Source of the DNA: Kribbella pratensis
GTDB lineage: Bacteria; Actinomycetota; Actinomycetes; Propionibacteriales; Kribbellaceae
Assembly (NCBI RefSeq): GCF_004365355.1
Contig: NZ_SODP01000001.1
Location: forward strand, 813,473 to 877,472
Direction: 5' to 3'
DNA length: 64,000 nt
Shown: piece after piece, positions 59,001 to 64,000 of the stretch
How positions within the stretch are numbered: the first letter of the stretch is position 1
Layout: each line of letters begins with the position of its first letter
The notes under the pieces: model-generated
The model's input: only the letters and a program-made list of their open reading frames with translations
Database searches by the model: none
What the model was told of the DNA's origin: nothing
Position numbers and translations under genes: made by a program

Positions 59001-61722
59001 TGTAGGAGATGTTCGCGCCGTTCGCGACACCACCGGCACCATAGTTCTCGTCCCAGGTCTTGTTGATCGCCGCCTTGTACGCGTGCTCACCAGCCGGGAT
59101 CGTGTACGTGCCCTTCCACACCTTGTCCTTCGGGTCGAGCGTCAGCTGGGCCTGGTCGCAGTCCGGCGCCCAGTCCGCAGCACAGCCCATCTCGCTGTTG
59201 TGATCACCCGGCACCGACACGTTGGCAGGCTGGACGACCGGACCGGTGCCCCCGCCGCCGCCGCCGGCCGCAGGTGCGTCGCCGACAACGCCGTACGACC
59301 CGGACACCGAGTAGTTGCCCGCGGCATCCCGCAGTACGGCGCGGTACTCGAGCAGAGTGCCCTTCGCCAGACCGGACACGTCCTGGAAGACCCGGTACGG
59401 CGCGTTGTCGTCCGCACCGAGCCGCGTCCACGCTGTCGTACCGACGGGCCGGTAGCCGAAGGTCACAGTGACCGGAGTGTTCGCAGGAACCGCGGCGGCG
59501 ACCTCAGCGCGCCCACCGACCGTGGCACCGAGCTCTGGGGAGCTCATGTAGACAGCAGGTGCCTTAGCAGGCTTCGGGACCTTCGTCTGGGCCTGGTACA
59601 CCGTCACGGACAGCGGAGCCTGGCTGACGACCACTCGGCCTTCACGGTCGGTCTTCACAGACTTGGTGCCGCCGTAGACCGGCTTGAGCCACGTGTTCGG
59701 CCCGTACGTCGGCACTGTCGCCGACGCCGCGGTCTTCGAGTTGTTCGCGACTACCAGGTACTCGACGTTGTCGCTGCCGAGTCGGCTGAACGCGTACAGA
59801 CCGTTGAGGTTGGAGGAGTACCGGTGCACCTGCCGTCCGTCCGACAGCGCCGGGTACTTCGCCCGCAGCTTCGCCAGCGCCGCGATGTGCTTGTACATCG
59901 GCGAGTTGACGTCGTACCGGTCCTTGCTGCCGATCGTCGTCGTACCGGTGCCGTCGACGACCTCGTCGTCCGCGTAGTCGGCGGTCTTGGTCGCGAACAT
60001 GTCCTGGCGCGCGTCCTTGTCACCACCCGGACCTGTGAAGCCCTGCTCGTCGCCGTAGTAGACGACCGGCTGGCCACGCGTCAGGTACATCAGCGAGTGC
60101 GCCAGCTCGTCCCGCGCGAGCAGATCCTGACCGGCTGCGCCGCCCTGCTTGAGGAACATGCCGACGCGGCCCATGTCGTGGTTGCCGAGGAACGTCGGCA
60201 GCTCGTACGCGTTCGAATCGGTATCGGTGTAGTAGTCGTCGTCGGCGTAGAAGTCCTGCAGCTTGGTACTCGGATCGCCCTTCGCGTAGGCGACCGCGTT
60301 CTGCTGGAACCCGAAGTCGAGCGTCGCCTGCAGGTCGCCCTTGGTGGTGTACGTCGACATGAACTGCGGGTTCGCGTCGAAGACCTCGCCGAACATGAAG
60401 AAGTTCTTCGACCCCGCGCTCTTGGCCGCGGCCAGGATCTGCGGCGAGAACTTCTGCCAGAACTCGATGTTGACGTGTTTGACGGTGTCGATCCGGAAGC
60501 CGTCGATACCGAACTCGGCCCAGGTCTTGTAGACGTCGATCATCCCGTCCCGCACCCGCGGCTGCTCGGTGAACAGGTCGTCCAGGCCGACGAAGTCGCC
60601 GTACTCCGCGCTCTCGCCGGCGAACGTCGAATCGCCGCGGTTGTGGTACAGCGTCGGGTCGTTCAACCAGGCCGGCACCTTGACGGTCGCGTCGGCCGGA
60701 GTGCGGAACACCGGGACGTTCGGGAACGACGTGTTCGCGTCCAGCGGCGGGAAGGTGTCGCCGCCGGCGTACTGCTTGTCGTCGAAGACGTTGCCCTGAG
60801 CATCCCTGTACGGCGACGTCGACTTCGGGATGTAGCCGTAGTTGTGGGACTGGTAGTCGATCACGTCCGCAGTGTGATTGGTGATGATGTCGAAGAAGAC
60901 CTTCATCCCCTTGCGGTGCGCGAGATCGATCAGGCGCTTCATGTCCGCGTTGGTGCCGAGGTGCGGGTCGATCTGGGTGAAGTCGGTGATCCAGTACCCG
61001 TGGTACCCGGCGCTCACGTTCGCCCCGGCCCCCTGCACCGGGCGGTTCTTGAACGACGGGGTCAGCCAGATGGACGTCGTACCCAGGGACTTGATGTAGT
61101 CGAGCTTCTGCATCACACCGGCCAGGTCGCCGCCGTGGTAGAAGCCTTTGTCGGTCGGGTCGAGGCCGGTCTGCAAGCGGTCGCCGGTGAGTCCGCCGGC
61201 GTCGTTCGACGTGTCACCGTTGGCGAACCGGTCCGCCATCAGGAAATAGAACCGCTCCTTGGTCAGGTCCGGCCGCAGGCTCGGTGATGCCAGCGTCTTG
61301 TCCGCGGCGGTGACCGCCGACCCCGCGAGGTCGACCGGCTTCACCGTCACAACGTGACTGGTGTCGTCGTAACTGAACTGCAGCTTGGCCGGTCCCGCGA
61401 TGCTCAGCGGGATGTTCGGCCCGTTCAGCACCCCGCCCGCGCCGTAGTTCTCGTCCCAGCCCTTGTTGATCGTGACCTTGTACTCGTACGTCCCCGCCGG
61501 CACGTCGAACACTTTCGTGTACGGCGCACCCGCCCCGAGGCTGGTCGCGTCACAGCCCGGATCCCAGTCGGCCGCACACCCCAGCTCGCTCTGCAGCGAC
61601 CCCGCCAAGGTGACGACCCGATCCACCGCGACCTGCGCCGGCGCCGGAGTCGCCGTACCCAGTCCGAGCACGACCACAGCGGCCGCGGTGAAACCTGCCG
61701 TCCAACGCCTGAACCCGCGCAT
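56071..61722 (-). CDS. pulA: Secreted bifunctional amylopullulanase (alpha-amylase plus pullulanase)
   Basis: A 1,883-aa exported enzyme. Signal peptide 1-~31 (MRGFRRWTAGFTAAAVVVLGLG...APAQ). An X25-like starch-binding module (about 35-90, ELGCAADWDPGCD, YEYKVTINKGWDENYG) precedes a GH13 alpha-amylase with DGFRIDTVKH (~407), FMFGEVFD (~444) and GNHDMGR (~514). Two more X25-like modules (about 840-990) follow, then a pullulanase GH13 domain with DGFRYDLMGHH (~1476), LYGEGWNFG (~1514) and YVDAHDNETL (~1644). Both catalytic triads are complete. It cuts alpha-1,4 and alpha-1,6 bonds of starch and pullulan outside the cell. ATG 61722 has GGGAGGGG upstream. Confidence 0.92.
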   Translation of the reverse strand: MRGFRRWTAGFTAAAVVVLGLGTATPAPAQVAVDRVVTLAGSLQSELGCAADWDPGCDATSLGAGAPYTKVFDVPAGTYEYKVTINKGWDENYGAGGVLNGPNIPLSIAGPAKLQFSYDDTSHVVTVKPVDLAGSAVTAADKTLASPSLRPDLTKERFYFLMADRFANGDTSNDAGGLTGDRLQTGLDPTDKGFYHGGDLAGVMQKLDYIKSLGTTSIWLTPSFKNRPVQGAGANVSAGYHGYWITDFTQIDPHLGTNADMKRLIDLAHRKGMKVFFDIITNHTADVIDYQSHNYGYIPKSTSPYRDAQGNVFDDKQYAGGDTFPPLDANTSFPNVPVFRTPADATVKVPAWLNDPTLYHNRGDSTFAGESAEYGDFVGLDDLFTEQPRVRDGMIDVYKTWAEFGIDGFRIDTVKHVNIEFWQKFSPQILAAAKSAGSKNFFMFGEVFDANPQFMSTYTTKGDLQATLDFGFQQNAVAYAKGDPSTKLQDFYADDDYYTDTDSNAYELPTFLGNHDMGRVGMFLKQGGAAGQDLLARDELAHSLMYLTRGQPVVYYGDEQGFTGPGGDKDARQDMFATKTADYADDEVVDGTGTTTIGSKDRYDVNSPMYKHIAALAKLRAKYPALSDGRQVHRYSSNLNGLYAFSRLGSDNVEYLVVANNSKTAASATVPTYGPNTWLKPVYGGTKSVKTDREGRVVVSQAPLSVTVYQAQTKVPKPAKAPAVYMSSPELGATVGGRAEVAAAVPANTPVTVTFGYRPVGTTAWTRLGADDNAPYRVFQDVSGLAKGTLLEYRAVLRDAAGNYSVSGSYGVVGDAPAAGGGGGGTGPVVQPANVSVPGDHNSEMGCAADWAPDCDQAQLTLDPKDKVWKGTYTIPAGEHAYKAAINKTWDENYGAGGVANGANISYTAPAGPVSFYYEHGRHYVTSSAQGPIITVPGSFQSELGCPADWDPSCMRPWLTDEDGDGTYTWSTSELGAGNYEAKVAHNLSWDESYPANNVPVSVPSDGLVVTFSYVLATHQFTVTTSKPGATPDLSQAKAYWLDRNTLAVPAVAHPERYRWRLHWSDTGSLKVDADDIGGSSTALRYDSRIVKPGYTTLRLDNGDARKMLTGQLGLAQYDDTGRLLDATGVQIPGVLDDLYQSAAGRSYGVTWHAGAPTFTLWAPTAQNVRLLVGSAAVAMKRNDDGAWVVGGSRSWKNASYRFEVTVFAPSTGKVETNVVTDPYSVALTTDSAYSVAADLNDPAGQPALWSRTPAPKLARGVDSTIYELHVRDFSINDNTVPAAHRGTYLAFADDGDGTKHLKALAAAGLNTVHLLPTFDIASIPETNQQTPACDLKALPPDSDQQQACVTAVAAKDGFNWGYDPYHWLAPEGSYATQKDGLARVSEFRTMVGGLHKSGLRVVLDQVYNHTPAAGEAPTSVLDQIVPGYYQRLNATGKVENSTCCSNIATEHAMAEKIMVDGTVSWAKNYHVDGFRYDLMGHHSKANMLKVRAALDKLTLAKDGVDGKSIYLYGEGWNFGEVANDALFVQARQGNLGGTGIGTFSDRLRDAMRGGGPFDDNPRIQGFGSGEASDPNGDPINGTADERAKRLAHDTDLVQLGLAGNLRSFTFRSVESGTTVRGDGVDYNGSPAGYADQPDEVISYVDAHDNETLWDTLTYKLPTDLPMPDRIRMNTLSLATTALAQTPSFWHAGADLLRSKSLDRNSYDSGDWFNTLDWTGADNGFGHGLPPKADNEAKWPYMKPLLANPALKPSPADVATASAAAADLLKLRFSTPLFRLGTADLINQKLSFPLSGTTPGVITMRIDDTVGPNVDPALKGVVVVFNSTGSAVSQQVPGLSGANLSLSPVQAAGSDAVVKQTTWNAATGTATVPPRTVAVLVQR

Positions 61723-61795
61723 CACGGTCCCCTCCCGCCGATTCACCTGCCGGGGACGGTAGCTGCCGCTCTTTCCTGTGAGGAGGGCTCGAATG

Positions 61796-62518
61796 TCACG
61801 GTAAGGTCACGAGGTCCGGCAGGGTGGTCTCGATCGGGGTCCGCAGGACGATCGTGGCCTGTTCGTCGTACGGCGTCGGCTGGGCGTTCAGGATGATCAG
61901 CGGCTTGCCGGCGTTCAGGGCGAGGTCGCACAGACCTGCGGCCGGGTAGACCTGCAGGGAGGTGCCGACGGCCAGGAACAGGTCGGCGGCCTCGGTGGCG
62001 GCGACGGCTCGATCGAGCACCTCGCGGTCCAGCGACTGGCCGAAGGACACCGTTGCCGACTTGAGGATGCCGCCGCAGACCTCACAGGCCGGGTCCTCGT
62101 CACCGGACTCGAGCCGGGGGAGTACGTCGGCCATCGGGATCCGCCGGCCGCACTGCAGGCAGTCGACGTACCAGACCGTCCCGTGCAGCTCGTGGACGAG
62201 GGACGGCGACGATCCGGCCTTCTGGTGCAGGCCGTCGACGTTCTGCGTGATCAGACCGGTCAGACGACCCTGCCGCTCCAGCTCGACCAGTGCCAGATGC
62301 CCGGGGTTCGGCTCGGCTGTCCACGCGGGCACAGCGAGCCGGTGCTTCCAGGTAGCCACGCGGACCTCACGACTGTCGACGTACTCGTCGATGTCGAACA
62401 TCGCCTCCGCGGCCGGGTTCTTCGTCCACACGCCCTGCGGCCCCCGGAAGTCGGGGATCCCGGAAGCGGTCGAGATCCCGGCCCCGGTCAGCACGGCGAT
62501 ACGTTCGGCGTCGATCAC
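61796..62518 (-). CDS. cobB: NAD-dependent protein deacylase (sirtuin)
   Basis: A 240-aa Sir2-family enzyme. NAD-binding [34 protein letters not shown] with catalytic His in ELHGTVW, two zinc CxxC pairs (CLQC and CEVC), and [13 protein letters not shown] are all present. It removes acyl groups from lysines using NAD. GTG start 62518 is 10 bases from the upstream acetyltransferase stop, so an acetyltransferase and a deacylase share a transcript. Confidence 0.92.
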   Translation of the reverse strand: MIDAERIAVLTGAGISTASGIPDFRGPQGVWTKNPAAEAMFDIDEYVDSREVRVATWKHRLAVPAWTAEPNPGHLALVELERQGRLTGLITQNVDGLHQKAGSSPSLVHELHGTVWYVDCLQCGRRIPMADVLPRLESGDEDPACEVCGGILKSATVSFGQSLDREVLDRAVAATEAADLFLAVGTSLQVYPAAGLCDLALNAGKPLIILNAQPTPYDEQATIVLRTPIETTLPDLVTLP

Positions 62519-62528
62519 GGTTCCGAAC

Positions 62529-63104
62529 CTATGTGGAGACGCCGCGGGGGCTGTGAGCGGGGATCCATTCGGAGGCGAGGATCGACATGACGATCTCGTC
62601 GATCCATTCGCCCTCCCAGAGCAGGGCGTCCCGCAGTAGGCCCTCGGCCTTGAAGCCGGCCTTCTCGTAGGCGCGCCGGGCTCGCGGGTTGAACGCGTAG
62701 ACGCCGAGGCTGATCCGGTGCAGGCCGATCTGGCCGATGCCGTAGCCGACGATCAGCCGGGTCGCTTCGGTGCCGAGTCCACGACCCTGGCCGGCCGCGC
62801 CGATCAGGATCCGGAAGTTGCAGCTCTTGTTGGGCGGATCCCAGTCGTTCAGCACGGCCTCGCCGACGACCTGTCCGGAGGCGCGGTCGACGATCGCCAG
62901 GTCGAGCCGGTCCGTCTGGTCCTTCCGGGTGCGCATCCACTCGCGGGCGCGCTCCTCGCTGATCTCCCCGTGGCTCCCGGTCAGCCGGGCCACGTCCGGG
63001 TCGTCCATCGCGGCAGCGAGCGCGTCGTAGTCCCCCTCGTCCAGCGGTCTCAGTACGACGAGATCGCCGGTCAACGTAGGTTTGTGCGCGAAGTCGGTCA
63101 CCAT
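62529..63104 (-). CDS. GNAT-family N-acetyltransferase (RimJ/RimL-like)
   Basis: A 191-aa protein with the GNAT acetyl-CoA loop in [25 protein letters not shown] (Q-x-x-G-x-G/A) and the C-terminal [30 protein letters not shown] typical of the RimJ/RimL branch. It acetylates a protein N-terminus or small amine; the target is not known. It is directly upstream of the sirtuin on the same strand and 10 bases downstream of tusA. Confidence 0.87.
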   Translation of the reverse strand: MVTDFAHKPTLTGDLVVLRPLDEGDYDALAAAMDDPDVARLTGSHGEISEERAREWMRTRKDQTDRLDLAIVDRASGQVVGEAVLNDWDPPNKSCNFRILIGAAGQGRGLGTEATRLIVGYGIGQIGLHRISLGVYAFNPRARRAYEKAGFKAEGLLRDALLWEGEWIDEIVMSILASEWIPAHSPRGVST

Positions 63105-63114
63105 ACCGAGTCTG

Positions 63115-63327
63115 TCAGCTGACGCGCCGTACGACGTAACTTTTTCCGGTTGCTTCGACCAGCTCCTGGGACCGCATCCGGCACCACGCAGGGATGTCGA
63201 CAGCCGCGGCCGGGTCGTCGGCCAGAACGGTGACGGTTTCGCCGACAGCCACGGTCGGTAGCGCTTTGGCCAGTTTGATCACCGGGAGTGGGCAGACCAT
63301 GCCTTGGCAGTCCAGGTCGACGTTCAC
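63115..63327 (-). CDS. tusA: TusA-family sulfur carrier
   Basis: A 70-aa protein with the sulfur-accepting CPxP motif in MVCPLPVIKLAKALP (Cys12). It takes persulfide sulfur from a cysteine desulfurase and passes it to thiolation or Moco pathways. GTG 63327 overlaps the desulfurase stop by four bases (GTGA), a strong indication of function as a pair. Confidence 0.9.
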   Translation of the reverse strand: MNVDLDCQGMVCPLPVIKLAKALPTVAVGETVTVLADDPAAAVDIPAWCRMRSQELVEATGKSYVVRRVS

Positions 63328-64000
63328 ATCCCCACCTCAGCCCGGATCCGCTGCACGATGCCCGGCAGCACCTGGCAGAACCTATCGACGTCCTCATACG
63401 TGGTTTCACGGCTCAGAGACACCCGCACGTTTCCATGCGTCAGCACGCCCATCGCGGCCAGGACATGCGAGGGCTTCAAGGTGCTCGACGTACAGGCGGA
63501 GCCACTGGAGACTGCGAAGCCCTCCGCGTCCAGTGCGGTCACCAGGGCCTCGCCGTCGACGTACAGACAGGAGAACGTGAGGATGTGGGGCAGGCGGTCG
63601 TCCGGCTCGCCGACCACTTCCACATCCGGTACGTCGGCCGGCACACGACGCCGTACCTCGTCGATCCACGCCCTGTGCTGCTTGTTGAGCTCCTCGGCCT
63701 CGCCCAGCCGGGCCTGCAGCGCTGCCGCCGCAGCCAGCGCATTCGGTACGTCGGGGAAGCCGGGGGAGAGCCCGTCCTCGCGCTCGTCCATCGGCCACGC
63801 GGGCGCTATCCGCGTCCCCTTGCGCACCGCCAGCAATCCCACACCAGCCGGTCCGCCCCACTTGTGCCCACTGGCCGCCAGCACCGACCAACCCTCAGGC
63901 ACCACGTCGTGGCCGATGGACGCAGACGCATCAACAAACAGCGGTACGTCGCCGCAGGCCTGCGCGATCGCGGCGATTGGTTGCCTAGTACCTACCTCGT
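63324..64000 (-). CDS. Cysteine desulfurase, class V aminotransferase family (5' end cut by window)
   Basis: The last ~225 codons are present and the frame stays open to the window edge, reading EVGTRQPIAAIAQACGDVP there. It has the PLP-pocket Asp in LFVDASASIG, the Schiff-base Lys in SGHKWGGPAGVG, and the sulfur-relay cysteine loop SSGSACTSSTLKPSHVL, all as in IscS/NifS-type enzymes. It supplies persulfide to TusA, which follows with a four-base overlap. The start lies beyond base 64000; an internal GTG at 63905 is not the start. Confidence 0.92.
   Translation of the reverse strand, partial: EVGTRQPIAAIAQACGDVPLFVDASASIGHDVVPEGWSVLAASGHKWGGPAGVGLLAVRKGTRIAPAWPMDEREDGLSPGFPDVPNALAAAAALQARLGEAEELNKQHRAWIDEVRRRVPADVPDVEVVGEPDDRLPHILTFSCLYVDGEALVTALDAEGFAVSSGSACTSSTLKPSHVLAAMGVLTHGNVRVSLSRETTYEDVDRFCQVLPGIVQRIRAEVGM

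Noticed and set aside
57820..61287. Very long open frame on the plus strand opposite the amylopullulanase gene
   Set aside because: It is Arg/Val/Asp-rich with no domains and follows codon position mirroring of the GC-rich gene; an antisense shadow.

Overview
The window reads as high-GC actinobacterial chromosome. Gene content (uronate catabolism, form II molybdenum hydroxylase cluster, ECF41 sigma factor, SCO6745-type protein, secreted amylopullulanase) and the interspersed GC-rich palindromes suggest a soil Nocardioidales/Propionibacteriales organism such as Kribbella. The genus is inference. No rRNA, tRNA, CRISPR array, prophage or classical IS transposase was seen.

Layout. 0-1.45 kb: an AbiEi-like/DUF559 nuclease-like gene bracketed by two copies of a ~92-bp palindromic element. 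1.45-22 kb: a cell-surface/exopolysaccharide region with two secreted seven-bladed beta-propeller proteins, a Wzz-like chain-length protein with a degenerate kinase domain, a Wzy/WaaL-like membrane protein, three paralogous exported right-handed beta-helix proteins, two GT4 glycosyltransferases, and two cytidylyltransferases flanking a CDP-alcohol phosphotransferase. Set inside it (10-14.2 kb) is a glucuronate catabolic unit, uxaC, a LacI regulator and uxuB, with two matching operator-like palindromes.

22-24.1 kb: an SCO6745-family protein and nadA. 24.1-32.6 kb: a compact operon for a CO-dehydrogenase-family molybdenum hydroxylase, mocA-coxD-coxE-xdhC-coxS-coxL-coxM-coxG, whose large subunit carries the form II signature AYRGAGR. 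32.6-35.6 kb: a PadR-regulated MacB/FtsX-type ABC exporter. 35.6-38.5 kb: NUDIX hydrolase, endonuclease V, a VOC protein and glycerate kinase. 38.6-42.1 kb: an A-type Fe-S carrier, an MFS pump with a shortened first helix and its divergent TetR regulator with strong operators, and a MerR regulator.

42.1-51.3 kb (minus strand): a guanidine-I (ykkC) riboswitch leader followed by an APC permease, two DUF1989 proteins (the carboxyguanidine deiminase pair), a 652-aa carboxylase protein holding only the carboxyltransferase domains, and allophanate hydrolase; an M20 peptidase and an amidase follow on the same strand. The absence of biotin carboxylase and biotin-carrier domains here is the most intriguing feature of the window.

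51.4-56.1 kb: an NAD(P)-binding epimerase-like protein, a class-C beta-lactamase-like hydrolase, a diacylglycerol-kinase-family protein, and an ECF41 sigma factor divergent from a DoxX gene, each start preceded by a TGTCAC-N16/17-CGTC promoter. 56.1-64 kb: a 1,883-aa secreted amylopullulanase, a sirtuin, a GNAT acetyltransferase, TusA and the 3' part of a cysteine desulfurase cut by the window edge.
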